Source of the DNA: an uncultured Collinsella sp. | GTDB lineage: Bacteria; Actinomycetota; Coriobacteriia; Coriobacteriales; Coriobacteriaceae | Length of the DNA: 64,000 bases | NCBI GenBank assembly: GCA_900766165.1 | Contig: CAAFUK010000032.1 | Coordinates: 16,334-80,333 of the forward strand | Direction: 5' to 3' | Part shown: piece by piece, positions 35,100 through 43,688 of the stretch | How the letters are laid out: every line of letters begins with the position of its first letter | Position numbering within the stretch: the stretch's first letter is position 1 | Position numbers and translations under genes: made by a program | The notes under the pieces: model-generated | What the model was told of the DNA's origin: nothing | Database searches by the model: none | What the model saw: the letters and a program-made list of their open reading frames with translations, nothing else

Positions 35100-36437
35100 A
35101 TGGACGAGATGTTTGCCATTAAATGTCAAAACTGCGGCGGCCCTATGTACTCGCACCAAGCTAAGCGCAGCTTTGAGTGCGCTTATTGCGGTGCGGTCAT
35201 TCCGTGGCAGGCGGACGCCGGAGAGCCCAAGAGCGCTTTGGGCATTCGCCATACGCCGTTGACGGTAGTGGATGGACTGCTCAAGCTCACGCATGTGTCG
35301 CAACTCGAGCGCCCGGAGGACCCGGACTGGTATTTCTTCAATTCGCACTGGCGCAATCAGTCGGTCCTGGAATATCTGCTGTGGGAGGACCGCGGCACGG
35401 CGCAGGAGTTCCAAGAAGCGACGCACGTGAGCATTCCTTGTCCCTTCTGCGGAGCGTCCTTTGAGGGCGAGTCAACGCAGCGTGTGTTTGAGTGCCCGTC
35501 CTGCGGCAACAAGATCGGCATTGCCGACCTGCTCAAGCCCGGTACCTTCAGCAAGCGTCTGACCATGGGCGTGGGTGCAGAGTATGTGCCGGAGCAGGGT
35601 ATTCCCTGCGAAATCTCGCCGCAGCAGGCACGTGCCAACGCGCTGCAGCTGGTGCGCCAGTATCCGGATGCCTTTGCCGGGCACGACGTGGAAGACGCGA
35701 TCCAAAACGACATGATGCTCTTCTATTTCCCCATGGCGCTGGCGGACTTGCGCATGATGGCGAGCTTCCCGGGCAAGGGCCTGAGCAAGGAGGCCTTGGT
35801 GTACTACGAGGTGCTCGACTGGGCATACCCCAGGGCAAACTACCTGGACGTTCGCCTCATGGGCATTTTGGAGCCGTGGGACTTTGCCAAGGTCGGTCCG
35901 TTCGATCCCGCCATGCAGGAAGGTGACTTTCGCGTTGTCTCAGTCGATGCGTCTACCAAGGACCAGGTGGTCATTGATAAGTTGGCGCTCGACGTTGCGG
36001 GCAACGACGCCGAGGCTGTACTGGGGCTCAATAAAAAGAGCATTCGCATGTGGGCGCGCAAGGCCCGCAAACATAAGGACGGCCTGGTGATGGTGCCGGT
36101 CTACTTTGTCGATCGTCCGGCGACAGACGGCCGCGATGGCGAGCAGGTGCGCATTGCCGTAAACGGCCAGACGGGCCGCGCGGCCGCGGTGGTGTTTAGC
36201 GACAAGCGCGAAACGCATATCGTGGCGCCGCTCAGCCCGAGCCTGCATCTGTCCGGTGAGAGCACCGTGCACGCCACGCCCGTCGAGGTCAAATACGTTA
36301 AATCGCCCTTCCTTTACCAGATCGTGCGCCGTGGAGGCGGCGAGCAACCGCGCCAGGTTGCAGCCGCCGTCGAGGGTTCCTACCGAGAGGAGAAGCCCAA
36401 ACGCCGCGGTCTGCTGGGTGCGCTATTTGGGAAGTAG
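35100..36437 (+). CDS. Zinc-ribbon protein of unknown function
   Basis: 445 residues, no membrane segments. Two four-cysteine zinc ribbons occupy the N-terminal third: CQNCGG...FECAYCG (about residues 9-31) and CPFCGA...FECPSCG (about 121-142). The rest is a mixed alpha/beta domain with no recognised signature, ending in a basic tail (KPKRRGLLGALFGK). The repeated ribbon pattern, with a paired Phe before the second CxxC, suggests internal duplication. ATG 35100 has AGGAGG 9 bases upstream. Functional guesses such as nucleic-acid binding or a scaffold have no direct support. Confidence 0.7.
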   Translation: MDEMFAIKCQNCGGPMYSHQAKRSFECAYCGAVIPWQADAGEPKSALGIRHTPLTVVDGLLKLTHVSQLERPEDPDWYFFNSHWRNQSVLEYLLWEDRGTAQEFQEATHVSIPCPFCGASFEGESTQRVFECPSCGNKIGIADLLKPGTFSKRLTMGVGAEYVPEQGIPCEISPQQARANALQLVRQYPDAFAGHDVEDAIQNDMMLFYFPMALADLRMMASFPGKGLSKEALVYYEVLDWAYPRANYLDVRLMGILEPWDFAKVGPFDPAMQEGDFRVVSVDASTKDQVVIDKLALDVAGNDAEAVLGLNKKSIRMWARKARKHKDGLVMVPVYFVDRPATDGRDGEQVRIAVNGQTGRAAAVVFSDKRETHIVAPLSPSLHLSGESTVHATPVEVKYVKSPFLYQIVRRGGGEQPRQVAAAVEGSYREEKPKRRGLLGALFGK

Positions 36438-36540
36438 GGGAGTAGCACCGGTTGTTGCCGTAAGGTGATGGCCGGGGGTGCGGGGCAGCTCTCAGGAGTG
36501 CGGGCTGCCGTCTGATTGTTTGAGGGTGCCAGATGTAAAT

Positions 36541-36684
36541 AAACAGTGGAGCGGCTGCAAAAGAGCCTCCTCACTGGGTAAAATCAGGTTGTGCCGCGGA
36601 ACCCGCTCCTCAGCTAGTCACACTTCGGAAGCGCGGGCAACGCAGGTATTATCGTCTAAAGGGCCGGCTGCAACCGGCCCTTTT
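36541..36684 (+). ncRNA. Candidate structured non-coding RNA ending in a terminator
   Basis: The 425-base gap 36438-36862 contains no clear gene. Within it lies an imperfect hairpin (CAGTG...CACTG with inner GGCT/AGCC, 36544-36576), then further GC-rich pairing, then a terminator: AAAGGGCCGG / CCGGCCCTTT at 36658-36683 followed by T. There is no ribosome site. The terminator may simply serve the zinc-ribbon gene, but it is 220 bases downstream. The stretch 36690-36862 reads in places like a short coding remnant on the minus strand. Confidence 0.3.
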
Positions 36685-36862
36685 CTGTGGCAGCCAATGG
36701 ACCCACATCAGACGAAGGCCGCGTCTTTGCCTGTCAGGTCACGCTCGCCAGCCACGGCTAGAATGTCGTTGCCGGCGTCCATGACCGGTATTGTTTCGTA
36801 GCGTGCGTCGCAACCGCGAGTGCGCCTGCGACGGCTGCGGTGGCTTCGGTCGCAACGTGCTG

Positions 36863-37913
36863 CTACCCTTGCGTTTCGCCATTGGTCGCTTCGTTGATGG
36901 CGCGGTACTCGGCACTCAGCTCGCGCGCCAGCTCTTCCTTGCTTGGAAGATACGGCAGGTATTTGGCGGCAAACACTTGGTCGTTGTCTTCGGGCAGCGT
37001 GTACTCGACAATCGAATCGCTTTTGTCCGCGCAGAGCACGATGCCTATGGGCGGATTGTCGCCTTCGTTCATGAGCTCGCGCGTGTAGTAGTTCACATAC
37101 ATTTGCATCTGGCCCAGGTCCTGATGCGTAAGGTCGTCCGTCTTAAGGTCGATGAGCACGAAGCAGCGCATCAGATAGTTGTAAAAAACAAGGTCAATAT
37201 AGAAATGGCGCCCATCAAAGGTGATGCGCTTTTGGCGCGCCTCGAAAGCGAAACCACGGCCAAGCTCCAGCAGGAACTTCTGAAGATGCGTGATGAGCGC
37301 CTGCTCTAGATCGCTCTCGCGAAACGCAGTATCGTCCGAGAAACCTAAAAACTCCAGTACATATGGGTCGCGGATGATATCCTCGGGGCGACGAGCCGGG
37401 GCGCTCTTTTGGATTTCCTGGGTGACGGCCTCCTTGTCCTTGCTGGCAAGTAGGCGCTCGCGGAACATGGTGTTGATCTGGCGTTCGAGCTGACGCGTGC
37501 TCCAACGAGAATCGGCGCATTCGTTCATGTACCATGTTCGAGCATCAGGGTCGGTTATACGCGATAACCTGCGGTAATGTGTCCAATTCAATTCGGAACG
37601 CAGCGCGTTCCGGATTGGGAACGCAAGATAAAACTGACGCATGTATCTTAAGCTTCTGGCGTTGAAGCCTCTGCCAAAATTCCTTAGTCAATCTAACGGC
37701 AAGTTCGTCGATCAGTGCATCGCCATACTTGGCGCGCTCCTCTCCGCCCTGTTCATCAACAATACTCTTGCCGATCTCCCAATATGCCTCAACCATCGCA
37801 AAGTTAACGGCGGTATAGGCCTTGTCGCGAGCGGCGTTGAGAATCGAGGAGACCTGCTTGTAAAAACCTTCGGGCACGATTGCCGATTCTCCACGGTTTA
37901 CTAGTTCACCCAT
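36863..37913 (-). pseudogene. DUF1016 / YhcG-like PD-(D/E)XK nuclease, frameshifted
   Basis: Two overlapping reading frames together make one DUF1016 protein of about 350 residues. The first (from ATG 37913) gives MGELVNRGESAIVPEGFYKQ up to DELAVRLTKEF; the second resumes GRGFNARSLRYMRQFYLAFP and continues to the end. The shift is one extra base in an A4 run at 37676-37679 (T4 on the coding strand). The C-terminal nuclease core is intact: FYIDLVFYNYLMRCFVLIDLK followed by LGQMQMYVNYY. Family members are predicted nucleases often found near restriction systems. It may be inactivated, phase-variable, or a sequencing error. Confidence 0.85.
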
Positions 37914-38081
37914 CACTGTCGCCCCACTTTCCTCTTGTGGAATGCATCTTTAACGCATTTAGTTTAAAGCCTCGCGCGGACACGAATTGCTATGTTGTCT
38001 GGCACCTTCGCATGGGAGCCTTGCGGTGGTTAAAATGTGACCATAGAGGCAGTTTTAGCGAACCCCGCGGGAGTGACGCGT

Positions 38082-38351
38082 ATGGACAACAACACGCTGC
38101 TGTTCCAGGATAAAGGTTCGGGTAGGTTTAAAGACGTCAAGATCTACCCTAACCGCATCGAGGTGCTCAAGAAGGGCACTTTTGGTGGCAAGCACACCGA
38201 GATTGTTTATCTTAAGGACATTACGGGGGTCAGCAGGATCAAGGGCCGCGACGTTTTCCTACGTAACAGGCTGTTGACTGCCTGTGTCTTTAGTCTGAGC
38301 AGCCGCTCCCAAGCTCAGGAGTTCGTGAATGCGCTGAACATGGTGATGTAG
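38082..38351 (+). CDS. Small PH-like (bPH) domain protein
   Basis: 89 residues. The text LLFQDKGSGRFKDVKIYPNR, then the IEVLKKGTFGGKHTEIVYLK segment and a final amphipathic helix (SRSQAQEFVNALNMV), fits a bacterial pleckstrin-homology-like fold: seven strands and one helix. ATG 38082 is preceded by GGGAG; the in-frame GTG at 38037 has no ribosome site, and TTAAAATGTG there looks like promoter sequence. Function unknown. It is convergent with the phospholipase gene, sharing a hairpin. Confidence 0.65.
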   Translation: MDNNTLLFQDKGSGRFKDVKIYPNRIEVLKKGTFGGKHTEIVYLKDITGVSRIKGRDVFLRNRLLTACVFSLSSRSQAQEFVNALNMVM

Positions 38352-38376
38352 CCGATAACGGTGTTCGGGCTAAGGT

Positions 38377-38410
38377 AAAAATCGGGGCGCAGAACGGTAT
38401 TCTGCGCCCC
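38377..38410 (-). terminator. Rho-independent terminator of the PI-PLC gene (minus strand), possibly bidirectional
   Basis: Perfect 11-bp stem GGGGCGCAGAA / TTCTGCGCCCC (38384-38394 with 38400-38410), followed on the minus strand by GATTTTTACC. Confidence 0.8.
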
Positions 38411-38447
38411 CCCCAATTGAGTCGATGTGTCTAAAAGGCGGGCTTGC

Positions 38448-40937
38448 CTATTCGCTGTCGTCCCCAACGTTTTCGCGGTCATTGGCAAGCATCGCCGCGC
38501 CGGCGACCGTTGTCGCCACGGCGGCGGCAGCGAGCCCGGCGGCAACGCCAGAGCCGTCGCCCGTGTCGGCGAGTTTTCCGGTCGAGCCCTTGCTCTTGTT
38601 GCCGCCGCCGTTCTTGTCGGCGCCGTCTGCGTTGGAACCCGTGCCGCTACCGGTGCCGCCTGCACTGCCCGAGGCCGCTACGGTAAAGCTTGCGGCTCCA
38701 TCGGTGGCAAGCGTGTAGTTTTGCGCCGCGTCGCCCAACAGGCCTTTCGCACGCACCCAATACGTCCCCGCGGCAAATGCCTCGCCCTCGGTCATCGCCG
38801 TTCCCGGAGCGCCGTTCGCGTCGTGCACAAACTCGAGCTGGGCCGTGCAGGCATCGGTTTCGAGCTTGCCCTCGAGTGATGCCGCAATCTTGGCGCGCAC
38901 GTCTTCGCCGACCTTAAGGCCTTCGAGTCCCTCAAAATGGGGCGTCAGCACGCGCGGGTCGATATCGATGGGCACAGGACCCTGCAGCCCCGTAGCGGTC
39001 TCGTTGCCCAGAGCGTCGACATCCACGTATTCGATGGCAAACGCGCTGCCAGAAGTGGTCACGTTGAGTACGTTGCTGCTGTTAACGAGGCGGAAACGGC
39101 CCTCGCCAACGGTCTTGCCATCCTGGAATGAGGCATCGCTCAGCGAGTCGCCGTACGTCATGCGCATACGGGTCGGGAGATAGTACGGGAGATGGTACGA
39201 AGCTGTCTGCTTGTGCTCCGTATCGTAATTGCGCTGGTAGATGCTCCGGGCCAGCGCCGCATCAACAAAGTCGGATGCGATGATGCCAATGTGCTTGAGG
39301 TAATCTGACTTTGTATCCTCGATGCCGCTGGGATTGATGTACGGGCTCTTATACAGATGCTCGTTGACTACTCGTGCCGAGGTAAAAGGATTGCCTCCGT
39401 GCGACAAGCCCGTGCAGCTGGTGTAGTTGATAGACCAGCAACGCTCCAGGACTTTCTCCTTGGCCCCGTTATCGTCCTCGACATCTACCTCGTTGGGCGT
39501 GCGCCCGGACGTTTCCTTCAGCGCATTATCGACCCAGCTGAGCTTGTCGGTTCCCGTGAGTTTGTACTTGTCCTGGGCGTATACCTTGGTGCAATAGGGC
39601 TCTTTGTCGCCTGTTTCCCCCACGGCTTCAAAGCCCCGCGCGTCTTGGACGAGGCACATGGAACTGCTGTCGGAGTGAGCCTTGATCTTGTCATCCCATT
39701 CGGTAAGGTCGAGGCCCCACGTGTGGCCGCTTACACTGTTGCCGTCGAGCCTAAATCGACGCAGCAGAACGATCTTTCCGCGCACCTCGTGTAGCGTGGG
39801 GATTCGGCTCGACGTATAGAACAGTTTGGGGTTGTCGTCCAAAACCTTGGCGAAAGCCGTCGTAACACTTTCGTCGGTAGCCTCGTCGTTGCCTCGTGAT
39901 ACAAGCATGATGAGCGCTTCTGTCGGGTTTTCGTTCAAAAACGTTTTGAAGTAGCCTATGACATCGGAGAGATGCAGATAGTTCCCGTCTTTTTTGAGTA
40001 GGTAGAAAATCCCGTGGTCGATGCCGGGGTCATCGCCCTTTCCGAGCCGGATATCAAAATAGCGAATGCCTTCGAGCAACTGCGTGGGAATGTAATCCTG
40101 CTGGCATTTTACTTGCGAGGATTGGGGCTCAGCGTCGTTGTCCACGCTGCAGGTGCCCGAATCGTGCGTACCCGGGATGCTCAGCTCGTCGAGGAACTTG
40201 TTGTCGTCGACGTATTTCATCCAACATGGTCCGTCGACGTAGCTGCTGTACGTGATCCAGTCGAGGCTGCTAACCGTGGCATCGTTCTTTTTCATGTCGT
40301 AACCGATAAGTTCGAGCTCCCACGGAATGCTCTTACTCTTATGGCAGATCTTATTGTTGTCCTGGTCTTTGCCGTTCGATTCTATTGCCAGGTACTTAAT
40401 GTCTTTTTTCTCGGTTTCTTTCTCGACCGTGCGGTCTCGGATGATGTAGGTTCCGTTTGATTGACGCTCGAACGCAAAAGCGCGGCTGGGCTTGTTGTCA
40501 TACTCGCCGCCCCATACGTGGATGACCTTTCCATCTTTGTCCGAGTCGTCGTCGACCGACCAAATGCTGTAGCCCGTCTTTTTATGCTCTTCGAAATTGA
40601 GCAAGGTGCGGATGGCGTACCAGTTTGTATCGTCATTCTTGGTCGTTACGTCCTCAAGGATGAGCTTGCTGGACGTGCCGTCGTTAAACAGGTGACAGAC
40701 GTTGCCGCGAACGTTGCCGTCTTGGTTGACGCTCGCGGTGCGAAAATAGCCCGCGGGGCGAAGGCGAATGACGAAATTGTGGAGGCTGTCCGACGGTGCG
40801 GGTGTGTTGTCTGCAAATGCCGCTCGCAGGGGAATGCCCGGCGCTGCGGTTTCGGGCAGGCTTGCAAGTGGTGACAACGCCGCAAGCCCTAGGCCCAGCG
40901 TAAACGCTCGGCGGCTGATGGCATGGTGTTCGGTCAT
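38448..40937 (-). CDS. Secreted, wall- or membrane-anchored PI-PLC X-domain phospholipase
   Basis: 829 residues. The N-terminus ISRRAFTLGLGLAALSPLA is a twin-arginine signal. A lectin-like or ricin-like region precedes the catalytic TIM barrel (about residues 250-560), which shows LSIPGTHDSGT and GIDHGIFY, carrying the two His of bacterial PI-PLC, and RYFDIRLGKGDD. There is a further beta domain, and a Gly/Ser/Lys-rich linker ends in KLADTGDGSG, a hydrophobic stretch and a charged tail, resembling an LPxTG-like sorting signal. Such enzymes cleave phosphatidylinositol or GPI anchors of host cells. GGAG precedes the ATG. Substrate and calcium dependence are unknown. Confidence 0.85.
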   Translation of the reverse strand: MTEHHAISRRAFTLGLGLAALSPLASLPETAAPGIPLRAAFADNTPAPSDSLHNFVIRLRPAGYFRTASVNQDGNVRGNVCHLFNDGTSSKLILEDVTTKNDDTNWYAIRTLLNFEEHKKTGYSIWSVDDDSDKDGKVIHVWGGEYDNKPSRAFAFERQSNGTYIIRDRTVEKETEKKDIKYLAIESNGKDQDNNKICHKSKSIPWELELIGYDMKKNDATVSSLDWITYSSYVDGPCWMKYVDDNKFLDELSIPGTHDSGTCSVDNDAEPQSSQVKCQQDYIPTQLLEGIRYFDIRLGKGDDPGIDHGIFYLLKKDGNYLHLSDVIGYFKTFLNENPTEALIMLVSRGNDEATDESVTTAFAKVLDDNPKLFYTSSRIPTLHEVRGKIVLLRRFRLDGNSVSGHTWGLDLTEWDDKIKAHSDSSSMCLVQDARGFEAVGETGDKEPYCTKVYAQDKYKLTGTDKLSWVDNALKETSGRTPNEVDVEDDNGAKEKVLERCWSINYTSCTGLSHGGNPFTSARVVNEHLYKSPYINPSGIEDTKSDYLKHIGIIASDFVDAALARSIYQRNYDTEHKQTASYHLPYYLPTRMRMTYGDSLSDASFQDGKTVGEGRFRLVNSSNVLNVTTSGSAFAIEYVDVDALGNETATGLQGPVPIDIDPRVLTPHFEGLEGLKVGEDVRAKIAASLEGKLETDACTAQLEFVHDANGAPGTAMTEGEAFAAGTYWVRAKGLLGDAAQNYTLATDGAASFTVAASGSAGGTGSGTGSNADGADKNGGGNKSKGSTGKLADTGDGSGVAAGLAAAAVATTVAGAAMLANDRENVGDDSE

Positions 40938-41138
40938 AACTTCTCCATTCGCAGAGTGCGGTTATGCGATAGTTTTGGTCACTATACTGCCCAGATGTTT
41001 AAAGATGCTGGTTTAATTGTCTGCGCGGCGCAATAAATCGGTGGGCGGACGTGTTGGGGTGTTTGTCGTTTTCGTACTGTTGCCACATTTGGGGCGGTTC
41101 CGGCGTCCGGCATCCTCGCGTTCGTCGGCTACAGGCAT

Positions 41139-41170
41139 AAGAAAGGGAGGGTCGGTTTACCGGCCCTCCC
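41139..41170 (-). terminator. Terminator of the first lipoprotein gene (minus strand), in the 305-base gap before the PI-PLC gene
   Basis: Stem GGGAGGG / CCCTCCC (41145-41151 with 41164-41170) extended by CGG/CCG, followed on the minus strand by TTTCTTATG. The remainder of the gap 40938-41242 holds only the PI-PLC upstream region. Confidence 0.75.
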
Positions 41171-41242
41171 TGGGTACGAAGCACTGGGGTACCGTCGCTT
41201 GTTTGCACTGCGACCGTGTTTTCCGTTGCACTCGCCAGTCGC

Positions 41243-41836
41243 TTAGCGCTTGATCTCGATATCGTCGAGCTTGACGTCCATGGCCTCGGTCTTGGCCTCG
41301 GCGATGTCGTCGGCAAATTCCAGAGACTTCATCATGGTCTCGACGGCGTCCTTGTGCTCCTCGACGTTGTCGATGCGCACATACACACTGCCACCGTCAA
41401 CGTCGGTGAAGTACTCGGTCGTCACGCCGCCCGAGTGCGTAAAGTAGGCACTGCGCCAGGTCTTGCCGTTGTACTTAACGGGATCGCTCTCGGTCCATCC
41501 GGAGTTGGCCTTCCACTTTGCCTCGTAGTCGAACAGCTCGTCGGCGTTCTTGTCAGAGTCGAAGACGGGGATGAAGCGGTCGCTGGCGTGCTCGCTCTCG
41601 GTGAACTTAAACTGGGCCCTGTCGGCGGTGTCGCCTGCGACGTCGGTGATCTCGACGGCCTCGGGGACCTCGACCTTAAACCAAATGAAGTCGGTCCTCA
41701 TATCCACGGCTGGCTTTTCTGCGCCGCCGCCACCGCCACTGCCGGTAGCGCCGCCGCTGCCGCCGCAACCCACCAGGGCAACCGCGGCAAAGAGACTGAT
41801 GCAGAGGGTGAGAATCGCAAAGGCCTTCTTTTTCAT
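41243..41836 (-). CDS. Putative lipoprotein, paralogue of the next gene
   Basis: 197 residues. Signal peptide KKKAFAILTLCISLFAAVAL is followed by lipobox LVGC, so the mature protein would be anchored by a lipidated Cys, then a Gly/Ser linker. The globular part has TDFIWFKVEVPEAVEITDVA, DRFIPVF, and YVRIDNVEEHKDAVETMMKS, all paralleled in the adjacent lipoprotein. Function unknown. GGAGG precedes the ATG. It has its own terminator, and a 19-bp motif upstream is shared with its paralogue. Confidence 0.8.
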   Translation of the reverse strand: MKKKAFAILTLCISLFAAVALVGCGGSGGATGSGGGGGAEKPAVDMRTDFIWFKVEVPEAVEITDVAGDTADRAQFKFTESEHASDRFIPVFDSDKNADELFDYEAKWKANSGWTESDPVKYNGKTWRSAYFTHSGGVTTEYFTDVDGGSVYVRIDNVEEHKDAVETMMKSLEFADDIAEAKTEAMDVKLDDIEIKR

Positions 41837-41908
41837 GGTCGTGTCCTCCTCGATCTGTAATCGTCCATGGATTACCTGCCTTTACTGTACGCGTGGACGG
41901 CTCGCTAT

Positions 41909-41927
41909 GGTGGGCCATGTGTCCCAT
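41909..41927. promoter_or_regulatory. 19-bp motif GGTGGGCCATGTGTCCCAT, copy 1
   Basis: Identical to 42874-42892. Both copies lie upstream of the two paralogous lipoprotein genes in the same orientation (72 and 197 bases from the starts). The core GGGCCATGTGTCCC is partly palindromic, suggesting an operator. Confidence 0.55.
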
Positions 41928-41973
41928 TCTGAGGGCCGGATTTGCGCCGTTAAGTGGCAATATGTTCGGGCGC

Positions 41974-42008
41974 AAAAGAGGGGAGGGCTGGTGCTGTCGG
42001 CCCTCCCC
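41974..42008 (-). terminator. Terminator of the second lipoprotein gene (minus strand)
   Basis: Perfect 9-bp stem GGGGAGGGC / GCCCTCCCC (41980-41988 with 42000-42008), followed on the minus strand by TCTTTTG. Confidence 0.7.
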
Positions 42009-42077
42009 GGGTTGGGCGCCCGTTGTTTTAATGGGGCGCATGTGCGCGGGTGCGCGTAGGCGCGTGCGGGTGTCCCG

Positions 42078-42677
42078 TTACTTGATCTCGATGCTCGAAA
42101 TCTCGACTTCGCGTGCCTCGGAAACTGCCTCTTCCATGTCATCGGGGAACTCGATGGAGTTGAGGAGTGCCTCGGCTTCTTTCTTGTGCTGGTCGAAGTT
42201 CGAGATGAGGACGTAGACGCTTCCCGGCTCAACATCGGTAAAAAGCATGGTTGAGATGCCGCTGTTGTCCTCGTATGTTCCGACGAGCCACGTCCTGCCG
42301 TTATACTCGACGGACCCGCCATCCTTCCACTGGAACGTATCCCCCTTCTTTTCCGCCTGGTCGGCGTGGGATTCCTCGGCCGTCAGCGCTTTTTTCCAAA
42401 CGGGGATAAAGCGATCGGCCGAGGCGTTCTCGTCTTCGGGGAAGGTGAGCTGGACCCTGTCGGCATTCTTGCCGGCAGAGTCGCTCACGCCAACGCTCTC
42501 GGGCATCTCGACCTTAAACCAGATAAAGTCGGTCTTCTTGGCGACGGGGACCTTTTCCTTGCTCTCGCTCTTGGGGGCGCTGCCGCCGCCCGATGCGCTC
42601 CCGCCGCAGCCGACAAGGGCAAACGCGGCAAAGAGGGCGATGCAAAGGGAAAGGATCGATAGGGTCTTTTTCTTCAT
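42078..42677 (-). CDS. Putative lipoprotein, paralogue of the preceding gene
   Basis: 199 residues. KKKTLSILSLCIALFAAFAL is followed by lipobox LVGC and a short Gly/Ser linker. The mature domain parallels the neighbour: TDFIWFKVEMPESVGVSDSA, ADRFIPVW, and a final YVLISNFDQHKKEAEALLNS helix. ATG 42677 has GGAGG; the longer in-frame upstream extension lacks a ribosome site. Tandem duplication is clear. A role in ligand binding at the cell surface is possible but not supported by a motif. Confidence 0.8.
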   Translation of the reverse strand: MKKKTLSILSLCIALFAAFALVGCGGSASGGGSAPKSESKEKVPVAKKTDFIWFKVEMPESVGVSDSAGKNADRVQLTFPEDENASADRFIPVWKKALTAEESHADQAEKKGDTFQWKDGGSVEYNGRTWLVGTYEDNSGISTMLFTDVEPGSVYVLISNFDQHKKEAEALLNSIEFPDDMEEAVSEAREVEISSIEIK

Positions 42678-42873
42678 GGTGGCGTCCTCCTTGTCTGCCA
42701 GGGACATCGTGTGCCGCGGATCGCTGGGGCGGCGGTTACGCATGCGCATGATGTCTTTGTTTACTGTGCGGTTATTCTTCCATTCGTCGTCCGGTGCCGT
42801 GATGAGCTTGCCCCAACATAGGGCTCCTTACCTATATGTATGCCCCAGTTGCCGCTGCCCGGAAGTCTCGAAA

Positions 42874-42892
42874 GGTGGGCCATGTGTCCCAT
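42874..42892. promoter_or_regulatory. 19-bp motif GGTGGGCCATGTGTCCCAT, copy 2
   Basis: Second exact copy of the motif at 41909-41927. It sits in the 376-base gap between the lipoprotein gene and fchA. The only other feature I see in that gap is TAGACT near 42971, a -10 candidate for fchA. Confidence 0.55.
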
Positions 42893-43053
42893 GTTTGCGG
42901 TGCCGACGCCTATCGTTCGTCATAGAAATCCGCGATGGCCAGGTGCGCTGACGCTCATGTACTTATGGGCTAGACTTAGCACCATTATGTGATCGATGCG
43001 GTCGGTCGGCGGTTGCCACCCGACCGATGTATATGACTTGAAGGTGCGTGCGT

Positions 43054-43686
43054 ATGAGCCAAGAGATGATGGATAAAACATGTCGAGAGTTTGCCGAGGC
43101 GCTTGCCGCACGCGAGCCGGTTCCCGGCGGCGGTAGCGCGAGCGCCTTTGTAGGTGCACTGGGCGCCTCGCTTTGCGGGATGGTTGCTCGCTATGGGGCG
43201 ACAAATCCTGCGCTTGCCGATCGCGCAGACGATCTGACGCGCGCGTTTGCCCAGGCGGATGAGTTGGCGCAGGAACTTGTGGGTCTGGTCGCCGAGGACG
43301 TTCGTGCCTACGGGCAGGTGTCCACGGCGTACGGTATTCCGCGTGACGATCCGGCTCGAGCGACCGCGATTCAGGATGCGCTGCATGTGGCCGCTATGCC
43401 GCCGTATCGCATTATGGATGCCTGCGGGCGTGCGCTGGCGCTGCTCGAGGACATGGCCGACAAGGGTTCGCGTCAGCTGCTGTCCGATGTGGCGTGCGGC
43501 GCCGTGTTCTGCCGTGCCGCTATGCAGGGCGCGAGCTTGACGCTCTTTGCGAACACCACGTCTATGAAAGATCGCGTTCGTGCTGAGGAGCTCGAGACGG
43601 CGTGTGATGAGTTGCTCGACACATGGTTGCCGCGCGCCGATGCGCTGGCGCGCCGTGCTGCCGACGCCGCAAGGAAGAGGGGGTAG
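43054..43686 (+). CDS. fchA: Methenyltetrahydrofolate cyclohydrolase / cyclodeaminase family protein (FchA)
   Basis: 210 residues, all-helical FTCD-C family. The hallmark VPGGGSASAFVGALGASL lies at about 23-40, followed by AEDVRAYGQVSTAYGIP and the C-terminal helix bundle. Family members are either formiminotetrahydrofolate cyclodeaminase or 5,10-methenyltetrahydrofolate cyclohydrolase. The adjoining folD (2 bases downstream) and absence of histidine-degradation genes favour the one-carbon role. ATG 43054 is 9 bases after AAGG; GTG 43048 is an alternative. Confidence 0.85.
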   Translation: MSQEMMDKTCREFAEALAAREPVPGGGSASAFVGALGASLCGMVARYGATNPALADRADDLTRAFAQADELAQELVGLVAEDVRAYGQVSTAYGIPRDDPARATAIQDALHVAAMPPYRIMDACGRALALLEDMADKGSRQLLSDVACGAVFCRAAMQGASLTLFANTTSMKDRVRAEELETACDELLDTWLPRADALARRAADAARKRG

Positions 43687-43688
43687 CC

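Noticed and set aside
36541..36660. Possible tRNA or SRP RNA in the gap
   Set aside because: No TPsiC-like GTTCGA loop or cloverleaf, and no GGAAGGAAGC-type SRP tetraloop motif.
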